Positions 1 to 7,311 of a stretch of 64,000 nucleotides of DNA are shown piece after piece; position 1 is the stretch's first letter; each line of letters begins with the position of its first letter. The DNA lies in contig NZ_WIXK01000008.1 in the NCBI RefSeq assembly GCF_009617595.1, positions 1 to 64,000 on the forward strand, read 5' to 3'. The notes beneath the pieces are model-generated. The model searched no databases. It had not been told where the DNA came from and saw only the letters and a program-made list of their open reading frames with translations. This stretch comes from Tritonibacter aquimaris (lineage in GTDB: Bacteria; Pseudomonadota; Alphaproteobacteria; Rhodobacterales; Rhodobacteraceae). The position numbers were made by a program, and so were the translations under genes.

Positions 1-179
1 TCTTTGACCTGGGTGAACGGTTTGATCCAATCAATCCGCTGCGCCTGCTCACCCCAGAACGCTTCGGGATCTGAAACAGAAGCCTCATAAAGCGCGGTGT
101 AGGATTTTTCGGTAACGTTTGCCTGCGCAACAAAGTCGGGCGACGGGGCATAGGTGGCATTGGTGACGTCGGCGGTCAT
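1..179 (-). CDS. acs: Acetyl-CoA synthetase, N-terminal fragment
   Basis: Partial gene: the first 59 codons are present and the rest lies beyond the left edge. The product activates acetate to acetyl-CoA through an acetyl-adenylate in the cytoplasm. The visible protein contains the conserved N-terminal stretch FWGEQAQRIDWIKPFTQVK, typical of the ACAS_N region of Acs, preceded by SYTALYEASVSDPEAFW. The start at 179 is supported by a GGAGGAAGAG ribosome site just upstream. No catalytic motif is in view, so another member of the acyl-CoA synthetase (AMP-forming) family, such as propionyl-CoA synthetase, cannot be excluded, but the motif fits Acs best. Degradation of phenylacetate elsewhere in the window yields acetyl-CoA, but no operon link is seen. 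Confidence 0.85.
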   Translation of the reverse strand, partial: MTADVTNATYAPSPDFVAQANVTEKSYTALYEASVSDPEAFWGEQAQRIDWIKPFTQVK

Positions 180-724
180 GCGATCTCTTCCTCCCAAGAG
201 CTATGTTCGTTTGCTGCGCCCTCCAGCTAGCAGCGTTGTTCAAAGGATAGGGCATTTTGAAAAGAACTGAATAAATAACTGAAACTACGCAGCAAAAATG
301 TAAATAATATTTCACAAGCACTACCAAGAACTGTAAATTAACTTTCACAAAACCAGAGTTTTGCATAAATTCGGATACTTACAGCACCTTCCGACGGCGC
401 GAGTAGCCTATGCGTGTACCGCCGTGACGGCACAATTTACAGCTGTTTGGGGGTGGGCTGTTTAACCGGTATATGAAGGTTTAACGCAACCATAACGATC
501 ACAGTAAAGCGGCTCACAGCAGCAGTGGTGGGAGAGATGCGAATCGAATCAAAGGTTGCGCGGAGGTGAAGGCGCGTATGATTCTTGCGTCTGATGCCGG
601 TCAGAAGACAGATTCGCTTGTGTGAGTTGATGTGTCGTTTTTCGACCGGTCGCGCAGTTATTGGACGGTCTGGGGCTAAAAAATGAGCTGATGAAGTGGC
701 CCAAGGTAAGCTGGCTGTCGAAGT
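180..724. other. Intergenic region upstream of acs, with a 19-bp direct repeat
   Basis: No convincing gene; short open frames here lack ribosome sites and coding-like composition. The part nearest acs is AT-rich and should hold its promoter. Two 19-bp direct repeats lie at 299-317 (TGTAAATAATATTTCACAA) and 332-350 (TGTAAATTAACTTTCACAA), 16 of 19 bases identical with a 33-bp period, about three helical turns. Each copy is itself roughly dyad-symmetric (TGTAAA...TTTCACA). They look like paired operator sites for a dimeric regulator of acs. The half towards hipA (about 400-724) shows no clear motif. Confidence 0.5.
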
Positions 725-2053
725 CTAATCCAGCAGTGCGAGGACGGCGCGGGCACGGGTGTTTGCGTCGGTTTGGATTGGATCGGTGACACTGCGGGGC
801 ACCTGGCTGCCAAGACCATTGATGCTGCGTTCAATCGCGGTTTCTAGTTTTGCAGACATATCCCGCAGCAGCGCCTGCACATAATCAGCGCTGAAACCGC
901 TTGCGGCCCCTTCGGCCACAAAATGGCGCGGAACCAGTTCATCAATGCCGTAGTGGCCATCAATTGACATGGCCAGACGATAGCGTTTGCGTTGCAGGCG
1001 GCCCATTGCCACCACCGGGGCCAGGCTGATGATGTCATAAAGCGGCGCAAGGCGGAAGCGGCCCTGACGGCCGAGGCGCAGGCTGAAATTCTTGGCGTGA
1101 CCGTCGCTGGCCCCGATCAGGTAGAAAAAGATCTGCGCCTTGAAGAACGTTTCGCGGTCTTGTCTTGGGTCATCGGATTCACGCAGCAGGTTCAGAATGT
1201 CAGCCACGCTGGGGCCGCCGCTTTTTTGGTATTTCTGACTGGATGCCACACCAAGCGATTGGCACAGATCTTCCTGCGGCAGGCGTTTCAAAACGTCGCC
1301 GTCCCATATGCGGTCAAACCGCTCAACCGCCAAGGCGGTGATTTCGGGGAGCGTGATTTTTTCGACCCGCGCAACGGGCAGGCCGATTTCATGCGCCAGT
1401 GTCATGCAGAACAGTTCGTTTTCCACGCTGTCGCTGAGGTCGATCTGCTCGGGGCCGGGTAAGATACCCATTGGGGTTTTGAAAATATGGCTGGTGGGGG
1501 TGATGCCGCGTGGTTTTGCCCAGCCCGATGTGAGGCGCAGATAGGCGGTTTTCTCCTGGGCCCCGGCTATGGAAATTCTGAAATCCTTATCGGTGCCAAT
1601 GGCCAGCGGCGCGGCGGCCAGACCGGTGAGATCGGCCTGCATTTCGGCGTTGCTCACTGCGCGATAACACATGTCTTGGGCTGCGGGTTGTTCATTCTCG
1701 GGGAGAAACTGGAGCGCGCCAACGCAGTCACGGCCCAGAACAGACAGTAGCGAATAGGGATCGACCCCTGCGGCCCCGATGCGTTCGGCAATCTTTTCGC
1801 GCAGCTCCCCTTCGGCGTCGGGGAGCAGGTTGTCAAAGACCGATATGACCATGGGCCCATGCAGCGTTTCGCTGCTGAGCGGGAGTGAACTGGCCACCGG
1901 AAAGGCATCTGCATTTTGTAGCCATGTGGGCGCATAGGCGAATGTCACGCGGCCATCCGGGGCTTTGACGAGGGTGCCAACCTGACTGCGCCCATACCAG
2001 ACGCCGGTTTTGAAAGTTTTGGGCCGTCGTAAGGCGCGCGGATTTCGGGCCAT
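725..2053 (-). CDS. hipA: HipA-family serine/threonine kinase toxin
   Basis: 442-residue kinase toxin of a type II toxin-antitoxin pair. Family members phosphorylate a translation component (GltX in E. coli HipA) and slow growth. Visible motifs: N-terminal HipA_N region with VFDNLLPD near residue 72 and GRDCVGALQFLP near 107; Gly-rich ATP loop ISIAGAQEKTAYL near 160-172, with Ser161 at the position of the autophosphorylated serine of E. coli HipA; FKTP near 191; VERFDR near 243; catalytic loop GASDGHAKNFSL near 314-325; metal-binding YDIISLAP near 339. All key residues are present and the length matches the family, so the kinase looks intact. Its ATG overlaps the hipB stop by one base (TAATG), so the two are translationally coupled. 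Confidence 0.93.
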   Translation of the reverse strand: MARNPRALRRPKTFKTGVWYGRSQVGTLVKAPDGRVTFAYAPTWLQNADAFPVASSLPLSSETLHGPMVISVFDNLLPDAEGELREKIAERIGAAGVDPYSLLSVLGRDCVGALQFLPENEQPAAQDMCYRAVSNAEMQADLTGLAAAPLAIGTDKDFRISIAGAQEKTAYLRLTSGWAKPRGITPTSHIFKTPMGILPGPEQIDLSDSVENELFCMTLAHEIGLPVARVEKITLPEITALAVERFDRIWDGDVLKRLPQEDLCQSLGVASSQKYQKSGGPSVADILNLLRESDDPRQDRETFFKAQIFFYLIGASDGHAKNFSLRLGRQGRFRLAPLYDIISLAPVVAMGRLQRKRYRLAMSIDGHYGIDELVPRHFVAEGAASGFSADYVQALLRDMSAKLETAIERSINGLGSQVPRSVTDPIQTDANTRARAVLALLD

Positions 2054-2304
2054 TACGCCAAACCTTCATCTTTGCTACGGTCGGACACAGTGAGTTCCGC
2101 ATCGAGCGCTTCGAGCAGGCGGAGATAGACATCAAGGCTGACGGAGACATAGCCGCCCTCAATGTCTGAGATGCTCGATTGGGCGGTGCCGGTGGCGGTG
2201 GCCAGCTGCATCTGCGTCATGTTCTGCGCCTTGCGACGTCGGCGCAGGATGTCACCGGCCTGTCGCAGGCTGCGGACATGAGAGGGGGCGAGGGGGGCTG
2301 TCAT
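2053..2304 (-). CDS. hipB: HipB-like antitoxin, XRE-family DNA-binding protein
   Basis: 83-residue protein with a Cro/C1-type helix-turn-helix at about residues 15-70 (ILRRRRKAQNMTQMQLA then TAQSSISDIEGG). In HipBA systems the antitoxin binds HipA and represses the operon. It lies directly upstream of hipA with a one-base overlap. The chosen ATG has no Shine-Dalgarno sequence. A well-placed promoter (-35 TTGAGT at 2338-2333, 17-bp spacer, -10 TATAAA at 2315-2310, read on the minus strand) would start transcription at or next to the ATG, so the mRNA is probably leaderless. Confidence 0.9.
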   Translation of the reverse strand: MTAPLAPSHVRSLRQAGDILRRRRKAQNMTQMQLATATGTAQSSISDIEGGYVSVSLDVYLRLLEALDAELTVSDRSKDEGLA

Positions 2305-2384
2305 AGCTATTTATAGGCTGATAGCTATAATTACTCAATATATCTTTGGAGCTATATTTGTGAAATATAGGCAATTGGCTATAG
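2303..2384 (-). promoter_or_regulatory. hipBA promoter with clustered CTATA/TATAG operator half-sites
   Basis: Two sites have the same architecture, TATAG-N8-CTATA: 2312-2329 and 2366-2383. This matches the spacing of the known E. coli HipB operator (TATCC-N8-GGATA) with different half-site bases. Between them is a perfect dyad, CTATATTT-GTG-AAATATAG, at 2352-2370. ATAGCTAT palindromes sit at 2303-2310 and 2321-2328. The first TATAG-N8-CTATA site overlaps the -10 box and the spacer, so HipB binding there would block RNA polymerase. The sequence motifs are seen directly; the binding is inferred. Confidence 0.7.
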
Positions 2385-2537
2385 GGCGGCTCACCTGATG
2401 GAGCGGCTGGGGAAGCCGATTTGGGATGCCGGGTGCAAATGCATGGCGATCAGTAAAGGCCGTGGTTGCAACGCCCCGTGAAATTATCCCCCCGAAATCA
2501 CCCCTGAGCAACCACCCCTGAAATTGCAGAGTTTAGA

Positions 2538-3227
2538 TTATTGCGGGTATGCGATTGGGGCGAGCCCGGCGTGAAACCAGTTGATGAAACTCACGATTGA
2601 GAAAACAGGACATCCCGTTGCCTGCGCAATCTCAGCGGCATAGGGGGCCATATTGGTGCACTCCAGCACAATTGCGCCGGTCTTTTCTGTCATCAGCGCT
2701 TGGGCCTGAGCAATCATTTCGCTTTGGCAGGCCGCGTGGTCCAGTTCGGTCTGGTCGGTGAGAATAGCACTTGCAAACGCCCCAGCAGGCGGCATGCCCA
2801 TAATCCGAGTGTCAGCGCGCGCTCCGGCGGCGCGTAGGTGATTGGGCGATAAGCTGTCTTTTGAGATGGTCAAAACCACAGCTTCTTTACCCGCAGGCAG
2901 CGTGGCCTCGATCAGCGGCAGTTGCATCAAGGATGAGCTTGCAAAGGGAACGCCCAGTTCTGCTTTCAATTCTGTTTGAAGCAGTGAGAGAAATCCGCAG
3001 GAGGTGGTCAGTGCCCCGCAGCCCTGTGCAATCAAATCACGCCCCGCTTCGACAAAATCGGGCAGCAGTTTCAACGGATCATCAAACACAACGCTGGCAG
3101 CATTTGCGCAGTTCACAGTGCGAAATTTAACCGGAAAATCAAATGTTTCCGGGTTGCCGATATCCCCAACAAAACGGGGAAACTGCGTGTTGAGCATTAA
3201 AATGCCAATGGTGGGTTTGGTTATCAT
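2538..3227 (-). CDS. Aspartate/glutamate racemase family protein
   Basis: 229 residues, cytoplasmic, of the two-cysteine PLP-independent racemase family (aspartate, glutamate, hydantoin racemases; maleate isomerase is related). The catalytic cysteines are visible in ALTTSCGFL (about residue 97) and IVLECTNM (about 190). It is the second gene of a minus-strand pair and overlaps the LysR gene stop by four bases (ATGA). The divergent neighbours are a DadA-like D-amino-acid dehydrogenase and a TRAP transporter, so a plausible job is interconverting stereoisomers of an imported amino or hydroxy acid for oxidation. The exact substrate cannot be read from sequence. Confidence 0.8.
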   Translation of the reverse strand: MITKPTIGILMLNTQFPRFVGDIGNPETFDFPVKFRTVNCANAASVVFDDPLKLLPDFVEAGRDLIAQGCGALTTSCGFLSLLQTELKAELGVPFASSSLMQLPLIEATLPAGKEAVVLTISKDSLSPNHLRAAGARADTRIMGMPPAGAFASAILTDQTELDHAACQSEMIAQAQALMTEKTGAIVLECTNMAPYAAEIAQATGCPVFSIVSFINWFHAGLAPIAYPQ

Positions 3228-4156
3228 GTTGTGCCGATCTCAAGCTGGGTCAAAGGTCTTTCTTCCGCAGAATAGGGCGCAAGTTTTTCCAAAAGGAAAG
3301 CCAGAAACTCCTTGCCGACCTGCGACAACGGGCGGGTTGAGGCGGTGACAATGGCCATATCCATGGTGATCTGGGGCGCAAAGCTGCGGGCGACAACACG
3401 GTCATCATAGTCAAATTCAAGGCCAAACCGATCCACCAGAGCAACCCCCATGTCCTCTTTTACAAAGCTCAGCAGGTTTTTGAACAGATGGGAATGAACC
3501 CTTGGATTCAGCGGGATGTTTTTCTCGTCAAAGGCCCGTCGCAACCGCCGTGATGTAATGTGATCCGGCCCCATAACAACAAATGGCACATCTTTGAGCA
3601 GCTCGGGTGTCAGCACCTCATGCTGGGCTAAAGGATTGTCCCGGTGAAGTGCGATTTTGGTTTCCACATGCAGCGGGTGAACCGTCAGCGTATCATAGAG
3701 CAGCGGCATTTCACACACGCCGATTTCAAACAGGCCTGACAAAATCCATTCCTGGATCTTGGAACTATATTGCGACTGAAACGAGATATTCATATCTGGG
3801 CGATCGCGGGAAAACTCGGCAATGAGTTCGGGCATGATACCAAAGGACATGGAATGCTGGGACGCCACCTGCAGATGCCCGGCTTGTTTGTTTTGCAGAT
3901 CCACAACGGCTTGGGTCACATGGTCGAGCCCGCGCACCACTGTTTCAATTTCACGATACAGGATGTGGGCTTCTGGAGTGGGCACCAGGCGGCCGTGCAG
4001 ACGTTCAAACAATCGCAAATTGGTCTGCCGCTCCAGCTCTGCCAGCAGATTTGAAATGCCGGGTTGGGAAATGCCCAAGGCTTCAGCGGCACCTGTTACG
4101 GTGCCGGTGTCTACGATTGCGTGAAACGCCTGAAGTTGTCTGAATTTAAGTTTCAT
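3224..4156 (-). CDS. LysR-family transcriptional regulator
   Basis: 310 residues. The N-terminal winged helix-turn-helix (residues about 4-62: LQAFHAIVDTGTVTGAAEAL, then GISQPGISNLLAELE) is followed by a LysR substrate-binding domain from about residue 90. It is transcribed divergently from the DadA/TRAP operon and co-transcribed with the racemase gene, whose start overlaps its stop. This is the usual LysR arrangement, in which the protein controls the divergent operon and itself from the shared intergenic region. The inducer is presumably the substrate of the racemase, oxidase and TRAP system. Confidence 0.92.
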   Translation of the reverse strand: MKLKFRQLQAFHAIVDTGTVTGAAEALGISQPGISNLLAELERQTNLRLFERLHGRLVPTPEAHILYREIETVVRGLDHVTQAVVDLQNKQAGHLQVASQHSMSFGIMPELIAEFSRDRPDMNISFQSQYSSKIQEWILSGLFEIGVCEMPLLYDTLTVHPLHVETKIALHRDNPLAQHEVLTPELLKDVPFVVMGPDHITSRRLRRAFDEKNIPLNPRVHSHLFKNLLSFVKEDMGVALVDRFGLEFDYDDRVVARSFAPQITMDMAIVTASTRPLSQVGKEFLAFLLEKLAPYSAEERPLTQLEIGTT

Positions 4157-4165
4157 ATCTGTCTA

Positions 4166-4182
4166 TATCATCTTTTATGATA
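4166..4182. promoter_or_regulatory. Candidate LysR operator
   Basis: Perfect inverted repeat TATCAT-CTTTT-ATGATA in the intergenic region between the lysR-type gene and the divergent oxidoreductase gene, ten bases upstream of the lysR start codon. It has the T-N11-A core and about 17-bp size of LysR recognition boxes. The dyad is seen directly; use by this regulator is inferred. Confidence 0.55.
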
Positions 4183-4261
4183 CTTTGTGCATTTTTTTGT
4201 ATTTGAAATGATGAACTTCACTTGCGACAATTGGGCCCACCACCAAAAGAGCTTGGACAAG

Positions 4262-5503
4262 ATGAAGACGAAACACATCGTGATTGTAGGCGCCGGTATT
4301 GTTGGGGCTGCAACAGCCATCTGGTTAAAGCGTTCTGGTTTCGACGTAACCCTTGTGGACAAAGCGACGCCTGGCATGGCGACCTCATATGGCAACGGCT
4401 GTATTCTGGCGAGTTGTTCCGTTGTACCCGTCACCGGCCCCGGGCTGATCAAGAACAGCCCAGGCTATCTTGCGGATCCCAATTTCCCTTTGTTTCTGCG
4501 CTGGAGCTATGTGCCCAAACTGATCCCGTGGTTGGCGAAATATCTGTCGCATGCCAATGCCAAGGACGCAGAGCGCATCAGTAAGGGCCTGACCACGATT
4601 GTTGGCGACAGTCTGGAGCAGCATCAATCGCTTGCGGCTGGCACCAGGGCTGAAAAATGGGTGCAAAGCAGCCTTTATAGTTTTGCTTATGCTGATCGTG
4701 CCGCCTTTGACGCGGATGCCTTTACCTGGAAACTGCGCGCTGAGGCGGGATTTGTCCCCGAGTTGATCGAAGGCGCGGCGGTTCAGGAGGTTGAGCCGAT
4801 CCTTGGCGCGAACACTCAGCTGCTGGCGGTTTTGAAAAACCACGGGTTCATTCTCAACCCGGCGTCCTATGTGCAGGATCTGGTGGCTGTGCTGGCGGAT
4901 CTGGGGGGGCGTTTTGTGCAGGCTGAGGTGAAGGATTTTGATCTCAGCGGTGGGCACGTCAGCGCGGTTGAGACAACACAGGGCCGCATTGAGTGTGATG
5001 AGGTGGTGATCTCTTCGGGGATCTGGTCGGTGCCATTGATGAAAAAACTGGGTCTCAATGTCCCACTTGAGGCGGAACGAGGGTATCACGTCACGCTAAA
5101 AGATCCCAGCATGCGGCCCAATAACCCGATGATGCTGGCCGCTGGGAAATTTGTTGCCACGGCGATGGATCAGGGCATCCGTTGCGCGGGTGTGGTTGAA
5201 TTTGGTGGCCTCAGCGAAAAGCGCTCGAAGGCGCCGCTGAATTTGCTGCGCCGCAAGGTGAAAGAGGTGTTCCCAAATCTGGAATATGCCTCAGATGAGG
5301 AATGGCTTGGCTTTCGCCCGGCACCGTCGGACAGTTTGCCTTTGATCGGCCAAGTCCGGAATACCGGCATCTACACCGCATTTGGGCACCATCATATTGG
5401 CCTGACAGGGGGGGCAAAAACCGGCCGAATGATCGCGGAGCTGATCAGCGGCACCCATCCCAATGTCGATATGGCGGCCTTTAGCCCCATGCGCTTCAAT
5501 TGA
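4262..5503 (+). CDS. DadA-like FAD-dependent amino acid oxidoreductase
   Basis: 413 residues from the start chosen here. The N-terminus MKTKHIVIVGAGIVGAATA is a classic GxGxxG dinucleotide fold, and the C-terminal GFRPAPSDSLPLIGQ with YTAFGHHHIGLTGGAKTGRM matches the DAO/DadA family (D-amino acid dehydrogenases). The frame stays open upstream to 4187, but the FAD fold begins at once after the ATG at 4262, so that start is preferred; ribosome-site support is weak. It is the first gene of an operon with a TRAP transporter and lies divergent from a racemase and a LysR regulator. It probably oxidises an imported D- or imino-type amino acid to a keto acid, passing electrons to the respiratory chain. 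Substrate unknown. Confidence 0.85.
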   Translation: MKTKHIVIVGAGIVGAATAIWLKRSGFDVTLVDKATPGMATSYGNGCILASCSVVPVTGPGLIKNSPGYLADPNFPLFLRWSYVPKLIPWLAKYLSHANAKDAERISKGLTTIVGDSLEQHQSLAAGTRAEKWVQSSLYSFAYADRAAFDADAFTWKLRAEAGFVPELIEGAAVQEVEPILGANTQLLAVLKNHGFILNPASYVQDLVAVLADLGGRFVQAEVKDFDLSGGHVSAVETTQGRIECDEVVISSGIWSVPLMKKLGLNVPLEAERGYHVTLKDPSMRPNNPMMLAAGKFVATAMDQGIRCAGVVEFGGLSEKRSKAPLNLLRRKVKEVFPNLEYASDEEWLGFRPAPSDSLPLIGQVRNTGIYTAFGHHHIGLTGGAKTGRMIAELISGTHPNVDMAAFSPMRFN

Positions 5504-5544
5504 ACAAGATAAACAAAAACCAACACAAACCCAGGGAGAATACC

Positions 5545-6525
5545 ATGACTTCATTTGCTCACCTCAAATCGGCGGTCGCGCTTGCGGCGCTTTCTGTTGC
5601 AGCAACGGCGGCAACGGCTGAGAAATGGGACATGCCAATGGCCTATGCGGCCACGAATTTTCACTCTGAACATGGGGTGATGTTTGCGGATAAAGTGCGC
5701 GAATACACCAATGGTGAGATCGATATCACTCCGCATCATGGTGGTTCTTTGTTTGGTGGCGGAGAAATCAAACGTGCGGTTCAGACTGGCCAGGCTCCGA
5801 TTGGTGAACGTTTCATGTCTGCCCATGCCAACGAAGACCCGATCCTGGGTTGGGATAACCTGCCGTTTGTGGCCACAAGCTATGCGGATAACAACAAGCT
5901 TTGGGAAGCGGCAAAAGGCCCGGTGAATGAACGCCTCGCGGAGCATAATCTGGTGACACTTTATACCTGCCCCTGGCCGGGACAGGGGTTTTATTTCAAC
6001 CAAGAGGTCAACTCATCAGCGGATATCGCCGGAGTGAAATTCCGCGCGTACAATACGGCAACGGCCAATATTGCAGAGACGCTTGGCATGGTTCCGGTTC
6101 AGATCGAAGCGGCCGAAATTGCCCAGGCTTTTGCAACCGGTGTGGCCTCTTCGATGATTTCTTCGGGCTCAACCGGATATGACCGCAAGCTCTGGGAGCA
6201 TGTGTCGACCTACTACAAGGTCAACGCTTGGTTCCCACGCAACTATGTCATGGTCAACAAAGGGATCTGGGATGGTCTGGATGCGCAGACCCAGGCTGCT
6301 GTCCAAAAAGCCGCTGATGAAACCGCAGTGTCATGTTCTGCCAAATCCGAAGAGCTGGCAAACTGGTATTTTGAGCAGTTCGCGGAAAACGGCATGGTGG
6401 TTTCTGAGGCAACCCCCGCGTTTCGCGCAGAGCTTGAAACGATTGGCGAAAGCATGACCGCAGATTGGCTTAAGGCGGTTGGCGACGATGGTCAGGCCAT
6501 TCTCGACGCTTACAAAGCCAACTGA
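5545..6525 (+). CDS. TRAP transporter substrate-binding protein (DctP type)
   Basis: 326-residue periplasmic receptor. The ATG at 5545 has a GGGAGA ribosome site and opens a signal peptide (FAHLKSAVALAALSVAATAATAEK, cleaved near residue 24). The DctP fold is recognisable from GVKFRAYNTATANIAETLGMVPVQ, containing the conserved carboxylate-binding arginine, and from PRNYVMVNKGIWDGLD. It is followed by a hairpin, then the DctQ and DctM genes. Neighbouring racemase and DadA-like genes suggest an amino or hydroxy acid ligand. Confidence 0.9.
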   Translation: MTSFAHLKSAVALAALSVAATAATAEKWDMPMAYAATNFHSEHGVMFADKVREYTNGEIDITPHHGGSLFGGGEIKRAVQTGQAPIGERFMSAHANEDPILGWDNLPFVATSYADNNKLWEAAKGPVNERLAEHNLVTLYTCPWPGQGFYFNQEVNSSADIAGVKFRAYNTATANIAETLGMVPVQIEAAEIAQAFATGVASSMISSGSTGYDRKLWEHVSTYYKVNAWFPRNYVMVNKGIWDGLDAQTQAAVQKAADETAVSCSAKSEELANWYFEQFAENGMVVSEATPAFRAELETIGESMTADWLKAVGDDGQAILDAYKAN

Positions 6526-6542
6526 ATAATACACTGAATTTT

Positions 6543-6573
6543 GCAACGGTTCCTTCCTGTAAGGAGCCGTTGC
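6543..6573 (+). other. Intercistronic hairpin between dctP and dctQ
   Basis: A 13-bp stem (6543-6555 with 6561-6573, one G-U pair) and a 5-base loop CCTGT. There is no U-run, so it is unlikely to be a full terminator. More likely it stabilises the 3' end of the binding-protein message, giving more receptor than permease. Confidence 0.65.
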
Positions 6574-6597
6574 GCATTTGATACGGGGAGTATGTCA

Positions 6598-7311
6598 ATG
6601 CGAGATTGGCAACCGTTTCTGGGGCTGCCTCTTTGGGTGTGGCTATTCGTTTTTCCAACCCTTCTGGCCTTATACTGTTTGTGGCAGGGGCCGCGTGCAG
6701 TGCAGTTGCTGGGCCCGGTCTGGCGTGGCCTTGATGCGGTATACAAAGCTGCGGGGGTCATTGCCGCCGGTTTCATGGTGACGATCCTGCTGCTTATCAT
6801 CCTGCAGATGGTTGCGCGCTGGACAAGTTCGGCCTTTCCGGGCGCAACGGAATATGCGGGTTACGCCATGGCGGCGACTTCGTTTTTTGCCTTGGCACAT
6901 ACATTGGTCCAGGGCGGCCATATCCGCGTGTCGGTGCTGTTGCAGATCAATGCGTTTACCCGCTTTTGGCTGGATGCATTGGCCATGTTTATCGCTGCAG
7001 TCACCGCCACCTATTTTGCCCGCTATGCGATCAAGACCAATATCGTGTCTGAAATGATCAATGACCGTACGCAGGGGCAGGATTTTGTGCCTGAGTGGTT
7101 ACTGACGGTGTTTTCGATGTTTGCGACCGCTCCGGCACAATGGGGAGAGCTGTGGGCGCAGTCTGGCTCGGAATGGGTGCCCACTCCGATCTGGTTGCCG
7201 CAGCTGCCAATGTCGATTGGGGCCGTGCTGCTTGCGATTGCCATTTGGGACTATCTGACCCGGCTGCTTGCTTATGGAGAAAGCCAGATCCAGGGGGAGG
7301 TTGTCGAATGA
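6598..7311 (+). CDS. TRAP transporter small permease (DctQ type)
   Basis: 237-residue inner-membrane subunit. The ATG at 6598 is favoured over 6592 because GGGGAG at 6585-6590 is then seven bases away. It is longer than usual for DctQ (about 160-190 residues), with an extra N-terminal hydrophobic segment (LPLWVWLFVFPTLLALY) before the usual four-helix core (AAGFMVTILLLIILQMV and following) and an extended loop before the last helix. The gene ends in ATGA overlap with the large permease gene. Confidence 0.82.
   Translation: MRDWQPFLGLPLWVWLFVFPTLLALYCLWQGPRAVQLLGPVWRGLDAVYKAAGVIAAGFMVTILLLIILQMVARWTSSAFPGATEYAGYAMAATSFFALAHTLVQGGHIRVSVLLQINAFTRFWLDALAMFIAAVTATYFARYAIKTNIVSEMINDRTQGQDFVPEWLLTVFSMFATAPAQWGELWAQSGSEWVPTPIWLPQLPMSIGAVLLAIAIWDYLTRLLAYGESQIQGEVVE

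Noticed and set aside
2465-2530. Imperfect short repeats (CCCCnTGAAATT) after the racemase gene region
   Set aside because: Only two to three degenerate copies, unequal spacing; not a CRISPR or clear operator.
4385-5089. Minus-strand open frame of 234 codons within the DadA-like gene
   Set aside because: Overlaps a gene with a clear FAD fold; no motif of its own.
7095-7307. Upstream extension of the first dctM frame
   Set aside because: It lies inside dctQ; the ATG at 7308 in ATGA overlap matches the family N-terminus.
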